From Polytrichum commune (Eukaryota > Streptophyta > Polytrichopsida > Polytrichales > Polytrichaceae), in assembly GCA_950295325.1 (NCBI GenBank), contig OX485805.1:3660501-3720500 (forward strand): a stretch of DNA of 60,000 bases. Direction: 5' to 3'. Both the position numbers and the translations under genes were made by a program. This document shows positions 1-11,326 of the stretch, piece by piece; position 1 is the stretch's first letter; every line of letters begins with the position of its first letter. Below the pieces are notes generated by a model. The model was not told where the DNA came from and did not search any database. It saw only the letters and a list, made by a program, of their open reading frames with translations.

Positions 1-308
1 AATAATTTAGGTATACAAAGATTCTCCAAGTTAACATACCCACCAAATATTAATAATTGAGTGGTATTAGGATTGTAAAACCCACATGTAGATTCTTTGA
101 TGCCATTATTTATGTTGATTATTAACACCCATGCATTCACCTATATACTGGTCCAAAATTTGGTATAAACTTTGGCTTCATGAGGAGGGCTTCTTTAAAT
201 CAATAACCGCAAAATTTCACTGAATCAACATCCACACAAAGAAGTGATACAAAACAAATTTGTGCGAAATCTGAATTTTGGAAGTCTTTTGGTGTTGTGT
301 AAGCTTAC

Positions 309-3289
309 CCTTTCAGCTGTAATAAAGGTTGCTTCTCTGCAATGACAAACAGAAGTCCAATGTTTTTGTGTCACAAAATCTCACATTTGTATTGTATGTC
401 TGTCCTTCATTACTTCTGTTGAGTTCGAAAGACAGCTCAACGTTGCGAAAGTCTTGTTAGCACATAACAAGACCAAATATCAGAGCCTGGAGGTGCCTTA
501 CTTCTCTCATTGCTAAACAATTACAACCACATTTTTTATAATAATCACATGTCAATATTATAGTTAATATCCTTACAATCTCTTAAAAGCTCATGCTTTG
601 GTAGGGGGTTTTGACCCACAATTGTATTTTGTAATATTTAAGGAGTGTTCAAGTAATGTTGGAAACTACAAACTTGGTGAAATGCACGGGGGGGGGGGCA
701 TTTGACTTTGGCCAAAAGATAGCTATATTAAATTGGACTCCTTGTCAAATTTGCAAGAAAACCACTTCAAGTGTCTTCGAAATTTTACCATACAATTCAT
801 TTGCTATAGATGTCTTTTAGTCAAAGTCAAATGTCTCCCTTCCATTTCACCATATTTGGAGGTTTGAACACCACTTGAACATTCCATAAAAATCATAAGT
901 TGTCAAACTTGGAGCAAAACTTCCTACCAAAACATGAGATTTTGAGGGACCTTAAGGATGGCTCTATTAGTCTAAATTTGCTTGTTGGCGTTTCACAAGT
1001 TTGCATATCACATTACCGGAAACATATATCCAACTCAACAGCACCTTCACCAAATGAATGCCCTGCACCATAGACCTTCACTTCATCCTCTTGCACTCCA
1101 TGCTGGTATCTTATGGCCTGAATTACATTGAAGTTGAGCTTAAATTGATTTGAGAAAATAACTAAAGAAAGAAACGAAATTAACATGGTGTCGGTGCTAA
1201 AAAGTTGTTCTTAAAATTGCATCTGAAAGACAATGTATATTAGAGCTTGACACAATAAGAATAACATCAATATGTGGCACCTTGACGGACCCAGTAAACA
1301 CGATGTAGAAGATGGTGCCAACCTCTCCTTGTTTGCTTACTTCAGTTCAAATCAAACAATTCCACAAAAGTTATAATAAATATTTCTACAAGTACCATCA
1401 CTGCAAGCATGCTATGTAACCATAACACAAAAATTTCCAGAGTAAGCACTTTGAGATTTCCAGAAAATACTACAACAAAATTGCAAATAATGATTTTCTC
1501 TTATGAATGTGTCTGAAAATGAGCTGCTGGCATTTGATAAAATGACTCGTTTTTTAGTGAAATAGGGGTGACTTATCGCAAGTTTCCATCTCTTCTAAGT
1601 AAATGAAATTACTTCTATAGAATTAGGAAGCATACATATAGTGTTTGCTTCAAGTTTCTGATAGCCCAGCGCCTTGCAAATCTGTCAGATCAGTTTGAAT
1701 ACAATTATCATTATCACACATCATTTAGTCAACATGCAGTTGAGTATTTTACCTGAACCCCTTCCAATTAGAGATGCTATTGAAGTTTCAACTGCTCCTA
1801 AACCTATTGAAGTCATTAGTAGAAAGTTTCACATCTGATCATCATAGTAGATTCAGGAAAATAATTTGTATGTATACATGGTTGAAACATATGAACTTGC
1901 CTCTAGCCGTTTCGAGAGTGGAAGATTGTGAATGAGATTCACATTGGTGACCGTCTCTTCAAGGAGGTACAACTCACTCGGGGTTCTTTCTTCACAACTT
2001 TTAACAGTTTCAATTATATACATACAACAAACACAAACACACCATAAAGTTTGTGGCAGTAATATGGCAAGACATGAGTGACATATATCTATCAGCCTTA
2101 AGGTAGATGTGCCTCATTCCAGCACAACAATAATCTGGACACCTACATTTGAGTTGTATGTGGTTAGGTGTGGATCTAAGAACCGACACCAAAAAGATAT
2201 CGTGTGCTTAGAAGAAGAGATTGGACTACATGCTCAAAATATGCTAATTATTGTAACCTCAATAATCAGCATAATTGGGAGAAATCTTAATGAGCACTCA
2301 ATGAGCACTTAATGAGCACAAGAATCTTCACTTTGATAGTGAATAAGATATTCATGTTAGATCTGAAAATTATGAGGCAAACAGCCATAGACATGATTTG
2401 GATTTGCTAATCATCTCGCACTAGTTGCGTGTTTCATATCCAACAAGAGAAGTTGGTGCAGAGAGAAAAAGTACCCAAATAGCACACCTCTACTAACTTG
2501 CAATTTTATGAGGATTTCAAGCTTATTACTAACCTCTTTTGGAAAACGCTTCGACGACTCCACGTGCGATAATGTGCTAACCCACGCCAACCATTGACCA
2601 CAGTGGATGCCTGAAATTTGTCGTATCTTGCACCCACTTCAGCATAAAAAGAAAAGGACACCCCAAAAACAGAATGTAATTTGAGAATGTAAGGACAGCA
2701 TTTTAAATTGCTTCCTTGCTTGAGCGTTTATTGGATAATCATTATAGAACAATTTTCCACATGGCAGTGTTACATTGGTTGAGACCACTCAAATCTTAAT
2801 TGGGAATCAAAAAGAGGATGTACTAGAAAGAGGCTTATGGTATGAGTTTCTGGAACTCGAGAAGAACGTCTGTCAAAAAAACGCATGAACAATAATCCTG
2901 AGCATCACAATATCTGAAGTGTCTTGAAGCAAGGAATCGGCGAATTTCAAGGATGGATACTTACCCCTGAGAGCATAGATTCAGTTGTGGATGCAACTTC
3001 ATCTCCACTGTCATAATCTGCGAGACATTCAAATTGCACAATCAAAATTCAATACAGAAAAACCCAGAATTATCATCAGGATTGTGACGCACGAGTACGC
3101 TGTATAGTTTGTAACTTCAATAAATTGTGACAGGAACCAAATAATTACATTGTGCGCCTTTCCACTTGGGTCGTAACTGCTGACCATCAATGAATAATTC
3201 TCAATAAGCCTCCCTATTTTTGATACCATGATAATTAAATCCTAAACAGGTCAATGTACATAATTACCTTCATCTCCACTGCCTGACAT
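309..3289 (-). CDS. Cyclic-nucleotide-binding (CNB) domain protein, 5' part of gene, runs off left edge
   Basis: Eight exons join in phase on the minus strand: 3268-3289 (ATG at 3289), 2965-3017, 2534-2610, 1901-1985, 1636-1681, 1281-1339, 1017-1117 and 309-336. They give about 157 residues. An acidic start (MSGSGDEDYDSGDEV) leads to a helical stretch ending LIHNLPLSKRLE. A CNB fold follows: ICKALGYQKLEANTI, then SKQGEVGTIFYIVFTGSV (96-113), then FGEGAVELDICFREAT (136-151). In this family the last segment is the phosphate-binding cassette. Its Glu138 and Arg148 are present, so nucleotide binding is plausible. Exon 4 uses a GC donor (GCAAGT) unless it reads on to another site. Introns hold dispersed repeats (2129-2450; 638-890). 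The 3' exons, and so the effector domain, lie beyond the window. A PKA-R-like or other CNB regulator is possible; channel segments are not seen. Family sure, full model not. Confidence 0.8.
638..890. repeat. Fold-back MITE-like element next to the CNB exons
   Basis: The left arm (about 640-722, starting GGAGTGTTCAAGTAATG) is an imperfect inverted copy of the right arm (about 808-888, ending CACTTGAACATTCC). The arms share the inner blocks TTGGTGAAATG and CATTTGACTTTG. An 11-G run (688-698) lies inside the left arm only. No clear target duplication was found. It lies in the intron between CNB exons 7 and 8. Confidence 0.6.
2129..2450 (+). repeat. Dispersed repeat family F2, copy 1, inside CNB intron 3
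   Basis: The copy begins near GGACACCTACATTTGAG, passes TTGGACTACATGCTCAAAATATG and AATCTTCACTTTGATAGTGA, and ends near GATTTGGATTTGCTAATCATC. Related copies lie at 16220-16380, 21085-21400, 21930-22215, 40400-40770 and, inverted, 55575-55930. No coding capacity or terminal repeat was recognised, so the class is unknown. Confidence 0.7.
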
Positions 3290-3984
3290 GTTTTATTTCT
3301 TTTCCTCCACGAATTTTTTCACCAACTCCAACTGGAACAATGCCCCCCACTTTGTCTATGGCATTCGAACTCGAAGAAATTGTTTAATAGATCAAGAATG
3401 TTTTATACTTGAGTAGTCATGTGGCAACAAAATTCTGAATCATTTCAAAGTTTCATTGAGCTAGGGTTTTGATTCCTCCAAAGATGTGCAAGGAACCACA
3501 CTTAAGCAGCAAAGGTGAAAAGCATTTGAGAAACTCAAAAAGCCAAGTAATCTGATTCCACGAAGTGATCAAGGTGCTGCTGAGGTTCACGATTTATTGG
3601 GACTACATTGATGGCTTGCAAAATATTATAGAATCCATGTGGCAATCGCTATGATAGATTGCTTGGTAAAACCCAGCAAGTTTTCTAGGGTTGAGGCATG
3701 TGACATATGTCAAGACAGGATCAAAAAATCGAGTCGAAAAAGCCACGTCAATCTATCAAATTACATCATCATATTGCACTGAATCATTTGGGTCTCCATA
3801 GCACAGCCCACTCGTGTATTGAATCGTCAAAAACAGCCTAAGCTCAGCAGTTATTTCGATCAATCCAACTCCAAATTTTGAGATGGAACATATTTCAATC
3901 GAGGTCAATATATATGAAACTCTTCAACAGAACTCGACAAGATGGGCATAGGCCAGTGCCCTTCCCCATATAGGTCAACAAAAA

Positions 3985-4245
3985 TGGGAATCTGCAGACA
4001 CACAGTTACTCATCAATGAAACAGGGAGAACCGACTGCAGGTTACAGATGAACTGGTTGAGTTTGAGAAATAACTAATGAAGTTCACGACTGCAGGAAAA
4101 TTACCAATCATTTAGAGGAATCTATGCAATATATCTCAAATTTATAAAGAAAAAACAAAAGATCACAACATGTAAGTGGTTGGACTTGGAAACACTAGGA
4201 ATCTGACTGATTATGCCCAAAAATCTCCGCATGCACTGTTAACTC
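3985..4245 (-). repeat. Dispersed repeat family F1, copy 1 (reverse orientation)
   Basis: Read on the minus strand it matches the copies at 40775-41010, 49090-49325 and 55340-55550. Shared landmarks are CCTAGTGTTTCCAAGTCCAAC, an ACATGTTG...CTTTTGTTTTT block, CTCAAACTCAACC.GTTCATCTGTAAC and TCGGTT.TCCCTGTT. It is non-coding and of unknown class. Confidence 0.7.
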
Positions 4246-5116
4246 ATCACAAAAATGTGGGAACGGGAACTCTTTACCAAGAATCATGGGAGTTGAAGGT
4301 GAAAATGTGAAGAACCTTGTACACCTCAAAGTTGATTTGGTTGGAGGTGCACCTTTCATTAAAAGCATATATCATGTGTGCGTCATTTTCATATTAATAC
4401 GCTTGTTTGTAGTTTCTGGGTGGACATGCAAAGAATATACATACAAAGTTATAGTTTAAAAAATATCAAGAAGTATAAATATACTTAATATATATATATA
4501 TACAGAGTTGGAATGAATACCAAAACATATGTATACGAGGAAAAGTAAACTTACGAAAAATGGTCTTCCAATATTTGCAGGCAAAAATACTTTATCTCAT
4601 ACTAACTCCAATAGTGATACATGTCTCCCCAAATTCCCTGAATGGTTAATCTTTACTCTCAAAACCAAACCCCAAACCCTAGGGTGTTGGGTTAAGGACA
4701 TGTGATGACAGTGGATGAGCATCTATAAACTAGATGAAACATGGAGATGTTACATGATTATCCAGCTTAAGCCTTACCTAACTTTTTGTGTTCTCCTATA
4801 TATGTTTGTCTTTGTTGTAAATTTACATATGGGTTCCAATGTTTCATAGGGCATAATATATCTACATTGTCAAGAAAGAAAAAAGTATTCTAACCCAATG
4901 TAAACTATGTAACCCATAGTCACAATCAACACCCTTTTGTGTGCTCACGTGCTACAAATATGATAAATTTTATCCCAAAATTAGCATAAAAAGCCAGAAT
5001 TGGTCAGCATACCAGACAACCACTCACCACAACGAGAACATGTTTAGAAAAAGATGGATTCGAAGAAAACTAGGCTAAAAAAAATAAAAGAAAAAGGAAG
5101 GGTTCCACTTGAACAA

Positions 5117-5340
5117 CTACACTAAATTGTCTTATTAGTGTGGGTTATCATTAGAAGTTACGTGTTACTATAACTTTTTAATAACATTATCATTTTATAC
5201 CAACTAAGTTATATCATATTCTTTAGTGTGCATACTAACTGCTTATGTTATGTGGGTAGAAAAATCATACTCTCAATCAAATGTTATAGCAATGTGTAAC
5301 TCCAAATGGTAACCCACACTAATTAGACAAAATGTGTAAT
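5117..5340. repeat. Fold-back MITE-like element, about 224 bp
   Basis: The left end (TTGTCTTATTAGTGTGGG) and right end (CCCACACTAATTAGACAA) are inverted copies. The pairing continues inward through GTTA(C/T)CATT and about 25 more imperfect bases, giving arms of about 50-55 bp around a 100-bp AT-rich centre. No clear target duplication was seen. Confidence 0.65.
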
Positions 5341-6601
5341 CGATGAAGAAATTCTCTACTCTAACATATCAAGCAATCTCCAAAAGATCACTCACCACAC
5401 TAGGAGCAAATCTGGGATAAGTAGGACTCAAAGAAAGTGTGACTTGGAAAAAGTGTGACTCCACTCAAAAGTTCTCACATAAAACATAATGAACAATCAA
5501 TGGACAAAGACTCTAAACATGTCATGCAGTAATTCAATGTTTTTAGTGTGCTCCGTTAATTCAACCAAAATTTTAGTCGGGAGTTGGTTCTTGTGCCCTA
5601 AACCCTAAACTTACCAATCATCGGTATTATTACCAGCATGAATTTGAACACGTTGGCTCTACCTTGGTGAAGAGTCTCCTTGGTACAAGATGGGTTGTAC
5701 TACCCATCTTTTAGTATGTGGGCTATGTTTAGGTATTATGTTTATAGTATCAAGTGTCTTATGCATGGGGAGCAATGGTTCATGTTTCATGTTTATTTCA
5801 TTTTATTTAGAACATAGCATGTAGATATTTAATGGCTATTTGGTGTATAGCTTTCATTGTTTTTTTGATGATTGTGGCAACAACAATGGCAAAGGAATTC
5901 GCAAACACTTTCAATATGCTTTAGTGTGGCATGGATGCATATGATTGCAAAGTGTAAGTGGTTCTACAGATTTACGCTAGTAAATTATGAGCACTCTTAG
6001 TAGCCATTCTTGGTCTCACATCTTATTAGCCTATGTATTCTGGAAAAGACAAAGCATGAGAAACATTCAGTTGGCAAGTTTGTATGTAAGGTGTGCGGGT
6101 GTTATTCAGTAGTTTTTCTTGTTATCTATCTTTCAATTGATCATATTTTGTTTCAAATTTGTGTTGCATAAGCCAATCTCTGATGAAACATCAACCAAAA
6201 CCATATCAGATATCGGATCTCCCCTGATTTGGATATGGTTATTGGATGTGCATGTTTGTTGATTCCTTATTTGAAAACATAGGTCCTCCCAATTGTGTTC
6301 ACTATGGAGTGGTGGAAAAGTTAATAAATTTTGAAGATGTACACCAATCTCTTCTCAAGTGTCTCTATGTGTTAGTTCTCTGATCCTCACCTAACTACAC
6401 ACCAATCACCAATTAAACAGTAGTTGTCCGATAAACAAAAGTAACCAAATGCCTTAGAGCCCAACATATGTTGGTGAATCACCATACTAATGTGAAGGAT
6501 TCACTGTTGATGACTCATTTCCAAATCCATGTGAAGCACCCTGCCTAGTTCTATCAGAGGAACAAGTGCTTCATGGATCATGTGTGCCTCGACTTTGAAC
6601 T

Positions 6602-8759
6602 TCAATCGTCCTCTTCAACTATATCTTCATCTTCAGGAACACCACGTAGGTATAGGACATTGTTACATCTGCAAGAAAACAAATGTCAAACATTTCTGAG
6701 TTCTGGCCTGCTTTGTTAACTGCCCAACCAGAGTGGTACTCCCAATAATTTGAAAGTCACAGTGTTGTAAAATTGCTACCAGCTCTCAAGCAAAACATGC
6801 AGCTTTATACCATAAAGGACTTGCTGAAGGTAATATGCACATGCCCGGGTACGCAACTCCCATATTATACGCAGGGGGCATCGTACTTAAAACGGCTTAG
6901 AGGACGGCTTTTGTAAAAATTATATCAAATTATATCAAATTAAAATGATCAAAAAGTTGGGTGAAGACCAAATTAAATAAAATGAGATGAAAAAAAAGTT
7001 GGGTAAAGACCAAATTAAATAAAATGAGATGAAAAAAAAGTTGGGTGAAGACCAAATTAAATAAATGAGATGAAAAAAAAGTTGGGTTGCATATTTATTA
7101 AGCCTCCCATTAAAATTATAAGCCACGAATAGTTGCCTCCCATTAAAATTATAATTCATTCACAATGTTAAAATTTTATTAAAAAGTCCAAAAAGTTGGG
7201 TAGTTTGACCTATGGTACTTGTATTAAAAAAATCATATAATTAGGTTTTTAATGCAATTATATGCTTCAAAATATATTCATTTCTTATATATAATTACAT
7301 TTTTGGATTCCTTGTTAGAAGGGCTACAAGGGTTTCCTACATTAAAACAAATTGTATCACTCAATATTGGACTAAAACGCATTATAAGTGATTATAATCA
7401 AGACCATATAATACGGGAGTTGCGTACCCGGGTGCACATGTAGAACCCAAAACCTAAGTGTCCAAGAGCGACTTCTGCTGAAAGTCATGCATGCCCATTC
7501 CAAACAAACAGTATGTCTCCCTATAAAAACACTTAGGTAGTAGCACATTTTCCGATTCATTATGACAATATCATAGTACTGCAGTCACATAACACACATA
7601 CCTGATGAGCACTTCTCCCAGGTTGCCAGTGAAAGAACCGTCTACAAATTCCTCAGTGCTTGCTAGCTGCAGAACAACAAAACAAAGAAGTTAGCACAAC
7701 AGTTAGCACAACTTGATACTGATAGTTCACAAAGCAGACACAGGTAATCACAGTTAAGCAGACCTTAACAGGTTTACGCAAAGGAAGAAGTATGAGGAAA
7801 TACTCACCTGCAAGTTCATGTATGCATCAACAGATACCAAATATCCTGTTCACACACAACCAAAATCCCAATGTGTCAGTACTTATGGTGAACACATAAT
7901 TTAACAACAGATTACACTATCGTAAGCATGCCAAGCCTGTAATATCCTCTCGGCAACGAAACCGACACTCCTAGAAAACAGCCACCCGAAAAAGAAAAAA
8001 GAAAATCAATTTACCAGATACACATAGTCCTCAATGAAATCAACAAAGGGACATCCACGTGTCTGTGAATGTCATAACCAGCGACCTCATATACCCTAAA
8101 TCATGCATACCCTAAGCTGCCGAAGGAGAAAAAAATTGGCCTAACTTCCTTCAGGACGTCTACTATGATAGTTCCAAGTAGATGCCAAACCTAGCCAGAA
8201 AATTTACGACAATAGTTGCAAGAGCGTGAACGTCGCGTGAAAAGATTAGGGCAAAATCATATGCTCATAACTCCAGGGAAGCTGGTATAAGACAATAAAC
8301 CTCATTCTCACGTTATTAGGGTTTAAGGAGCAATAAATGGACTCAAGAACTGCAACTGTGGTGCAGTGTTTAATCACTTTGCTGAGCCTTCGCTTTGTAT
8401 AGGAACCAGAGAAAAAAAAAAAAAAAAAAAATTTAAAGGAGAAAATATGTAAGAACAACGCACCTTTGTACTCCATCCCCCATTTCAATTTCACAATGAC
8501 GGGTTTTCCCGTCAAATCGTTCAAAAAGGGCTTCGGGTTCACAGGCACAGTCTGAAAAACACGCAAATGTCAACACCACACCTTTTCCATTGTCGGCACC
8601 ATAAATGCAGTTCGAAACAACGCCCTTCCGGCCGTGTATAGAACAGCAAAAAAACTACCGATAGTACGGAAATGAGTAGAAGGAAGCGCGTAAAAATGAT
8701 TACATTGACGACGATGATGCACACAATAATACAGAAGATGAGCAAAAACACACCGCCAT
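6602..8759 (-). CDS. SMF: Small nuclear ribonucleoprotein F (SmF)
   Basis: SmF is one of the seven Sm proteins that form the ring on U1, U2, U4 and U5 snRNAs. Five exons join in phase: 8754-8759 (ATGGCG, then donor GTGTGT), 8464-8551, 7808-7845, 7602-7666 and 6602-6668 (stop TGA). The 87-residue product matches the usual 86-88. Sm1 is clear ([20 protein letters not shown], then [18 protein letters not shown]), as is Sm2 ([16 protein letters not shown]), with an acidic tail DEDIVEEDD. All introns are GT-AG. An 18-A run lies in intron 1, and intron 4 (933 bp) carries an inverted-repeat element. Only 130 bp upstream of the ATG the original 5' region is cut by the MULE at 8890. The coding sequence is intact, so the gene may still work from a shortened or replaced promoter. 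Confidence 0.95.
6844..7432. mobile_element. 589-bp non-autonomous inverted-repeat element in SmF intron 4
   Basis: Perfect 18-bp terminal inverted repeats (CCCGGGTACGCAACTCCC) lie at 6844-6861 and 7415-7432, and imperfect pairing runs about 10 bp further in. Direct repeats TGCACATG flank it at 6836-6843 and 7433-7440. The 8-bp duplication points to a hAT-like insertion, but the CCCGGG start is not a usual hAT end. The inside holds three to four copies of a 42-43-bp tandem unit (6951-7086, core AAAGTTGGGTGAAGACCAAA) and a duplicated GCCTCCCATTAAAATTATA. There is no transposase. Confidence 0.85.
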
Positions 8760-8880
8760 GATAAATGCTGCGGGGCGAAGAAACCGAGGGCGGCAAGAGT
8801 AGGCGGAGAAGAAGCTCAACCAGACAGAGGACGGGAGGTCCTTTAAGGCATTCCATAGTCGGCGTGCTAGATTCTTGTCG
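8760..8880 (-). promoter_or_regulatory. Remaining SmF 5' leader/proximal promoter
   Basis: Only this 121-bp stretch and the 9-bp duplicated site separate the SmF ATG from the MULE terminus. On the minus strand it has pyrimidine-rich tracts (CTTCTTCTCCGCC) typical of plant leaders and no evident TATA box. The upstream half of the original promoter should now lie beyond 17080. Confidence 0.55.
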
Positions 8881-8889
8881 AGAGCCCAG
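8881..8889. repeat. Left target-site duplication of the MULE (AGAGCCCAG)
   Basis: AGAGCCCAG directly precedes the left TIR (CCATGT...). It is repeated at 17072-17080 after the right TIR (...ACATGG). Nine base pairs is the usual Mutator-superfamily duplication. Confidence 0.9.
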
Positions 8890-8895
8890 CCATGT

Positions 8896-9053
8896 TGTTA
8901 AGACAGGATGAATGTCATCCATTCACTCTCCGGTTCCATCCATGGCTTAGTAAGCATAGGAAGTAAAAGGATAAAGTAAGCATAAAGTAAAAGGATAATG
9001 GAATAGAGTTCCGGCTCATTCTTTTTGATGCTCATAATGCTTGTCTCTCAACA
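8896..9053 (+). repeat. 5' LTR of the copia element, shortened
   Basis: Starts TGTTAAGACAGG and ends CTCTCAACA (TG...CA). At 158 bp it is 66 bp shorter than the 3' LTR, through one internal deletion that removes the TATA region. About 5 of the 158 aligned bases differ from the 3' LTR. Position 9054 onward (CGTTATCAGCACC) is the expected primer-binding site. Confidence 0.92.
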
Positions 9054-9504
9054 CGTTATCAGCACCGTTAGCTCTTGCTCTTGCTCTTCTTCACTCATCT
9101 TTATTATCTACACAAAACTTTTTTTTCTATTTTGCATTCTCAAATCCTATTGTTATGCTACCCAATTTTCTTTAGAAATTTTGTCCATAGAAAGGTTATG
9201 CTGTCTAAATTTCTAGTCTAGCCTTTATACTTTTCAAATATTTTTTCAGATTGCACTCTCTCTTACTATTATGTTGCTAAATTTTTCTTAGAATTTTTCT
9301 AACAAATTTTTGTGTGCACATGTGTTCCTCTAACTCTTTACATATATACTAATATGTTCTAACTTTTCCTTCTATATATATATTGTTTGTATATATCATA
9401 TACATATGTATATGTTGTTTACATACATATATATTTCTAACCTAATCCCATGTTTTCTTATCTAAACCAGGTCTGTCATGTTTTACTAACTTTCTCTGCC
9501 TACA

Positions 9505-10479
9505 TTCAGGGAGTCCCACATCTCCGATGCACCACACCGGAAGCCAAAGGGAAATTGGAAGCCCAAGCACACGTGGCACCGATCTTCCAAACCCCAAAGG
9601 TATGCGAATCAAAGCAAAACTGACCGGTCCTCTCAGTCGTCAAAAGTAATAGAGAAAGGAACATGTCACAAATGCGGCAGAAAGGGTCACTATGCTAAGG
9701 AATGTCATGCTTCTAGTTCTGTCATTGCAATATATAAAGAGTTGCAGTCATTGAGGAAAGAAAAGACGGAAACTCACACCCTTGATGTTCCTTCTTCCAC
9801 ACTCAGCGAGTTAGATCTCGAAATCTATATGGTTCAAAGTAGCGTGTCTGCCAACAAAGCTAAAATTGCTTTGCTTGATAGCGCCTCCACTCATACCGTT
9901 TTGCAAGACCATGCGCACTTTGAGTTCAAAACTCAAAATGAGCCGTGGCAAACTTGTGACATAGTCACAATCGCAAGCAAACGAAACTTTAAGTTTCGTG
10001 AGGGCCGGGCAATTGTGATTCTGCCCGGGGGAGCCCCCCTCATCTACGAAAGGGCCATGTACGCCCCGGACGCCCCTCGGAGCCTGATCAGCTACCGAGA
10101 CTTACGGGCTAATAACATCCACGTTTCCACTGCGGTGGAAAACAATGAAGAGGTACTTGAGCTTAGGCGAGGGCCGCGGCGCCTCGCCACCGCACATGCG
10201 GCAGCCAACGGCCTATATGAGCTTTGCATCATGCAAGCTAGCCCCCCTTCCAAAGGTGACGAAGAGGTTGGTGAACACCGACACGAGTGTCACCCACGCC
10301 TACCCCTGGGGGGTGCCCAGGCATATTTTCTAGCCGCCAGCTCCAAAGCCAACATTTGGCATCGCCGGTTGGGGCACCCCGGGACGACCATGATGCGGAA
10401 AATGATTCCCATCTTAACTGGTCATGACCTATGTACGAGTGATGCGGAACGCATGGAGGAATGCGCAGCGTGCATTTAA
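9505..10479 (+). pseudogene. Copia gag-protease-GAG-pre-integrase remnant
   Basis: The open frame runs to the stop at 10477-10479. It begins inside gag with a basic segment, followed by a CCHC zinc knuckle (CHKCGRKGHYAKEC, about 9667-9708). The aspartic protease active site follows (LLDSASTHTVL, about 9877-9909). Near the end is the pre-integrase zinc region (WHRRLGHPG ... CAAC). The TAA after CAACI cuts the polyprotein. Behind it a fragment of integrase (KYFFVLIDAS, about 10590-10620) survives in another register before the internal deletion. The gag start and most of gag are absent (9054-9500 has no gag similarity I can see). Confidence 0.85.
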
Positions 10480-10659
10480 GGGAAGCTTATCAGGCAGCCA
10501 TCACGGTGGAAGCTCCCGACCGAAATACCATCGACATTATATCGTCTCCACAACAATTGGTGAGGCCCCATCACACCCCGGTCGTGTCAGTTCAAGTATT
10601 TTTTTGTACTCATTGATGCTTCTTTGTTTTTGCTTGTACTTGTCTCTCCCGGCATTGGC

Positions 10660-11240
10660 AGGGCGTCAAGCATCTCCTACGCTACCTTCGCGGCACGGAG
10701 GATCTCGGCCTATACTTTCGCAAGAATACTTCCAGTGACATCATTGGATACGTAGACTCTGGCTTCAAGACAGACCCCGTTTTAGGCAAGTCTCAAACCG
10801 GCTATATCTTCATAAAAAATGGCGCACCGATCTCATGGCATTCCACTAAGCAGACCGTAACAGCTACGTCCACAAATCATGCTGAATTACTTTCATTCCA
10901 CGAGGCCTCCCGTGAAACCGTTTGGCTACGCACTATGCAACATGTCATCCTTCAAATGAGTGGTCTTCCATTGATGGACAAACCCACGACCATATTTGAA
11001 GACAACGCGGCATGCATTGAGCAAGTTTCCTCTGGATTCATCAAAGCCGACCGTGTCAAACACATCAGTCCTCACCTCTTCGGCTATACTCAATACCTCA
11101 TGGAGACCAAGCAGATCGAGGTCAAAAAGATTGCATCAGCAGACAATATCGCCGACATCTTCACCAAGGCACTACCAGCCCCTCAACACCGCAAACTAAT
11201 CATTGCGGTTGGTATAAGAACCCTTACTGAACTAGAATGA
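10660..11240 (+). pseudogene. Copia RNase H remnant, 3' end of pol
   Basis: The frame picks up abruptly near 10660 (GVKHLLRYLRGTEDLGLYF) and runs to the TGA at 11238-11240. It shows IIGYVDSGF, the SQTGYIFIKNGAPISWHSTKQ block, TATSTNHAELLS, EDNAACIEQ and ADNIADIFTKALP, all hallmarks of the copia RNase H and C-terminus. The join to integrase DNA near 10620-10660 marks a deletion that took out the rest of the integrase and the whole reverse transcriptase. Confidence 0.88.
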
Positions 11241-11326
11241 ATTAGATGGCGAACGATGACTTTCTCTTTTTCCTTCACAGCATCATGAAGGTTTTTTAAC
11301 GAGGAAGATCATCGTTCGAGGGGGAG

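Larger units (their letters stand above)
3290..6601. other. Spacer between the CNB gene 5' end and the SmF 3' end
   Basis: This 3.3-kb AT-rich stretch holds the CNB promoter side (directly above 3289), one inverted F1 repeat, a fold-back element (5117-5340), and the SmF 3' flank (5.4-6.6 kb). No exon-like segment with good splice sites was recognised on either strand. Confidence 0.5.

Noticed and set aside
6951-7086. Possible CRISPR-like array
   Set aside because: The units are contiguous tandem repeats without spacers, inside a eukaryotic transposon.
6935-7159. Open frame with repeated peptide ([14 protein letters not shown])
   Set aside because: It is only the translation of the 42-43-bp tandem units inside the intron 4 element.
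8539-8922. 127-residue minus-strand open frame over the SmF 5' end
   Set aside because: It runs through the true ATGGCG exon, its donor, intron 1 and into the copia LTR in another register. The SmF gene model explains the interval.
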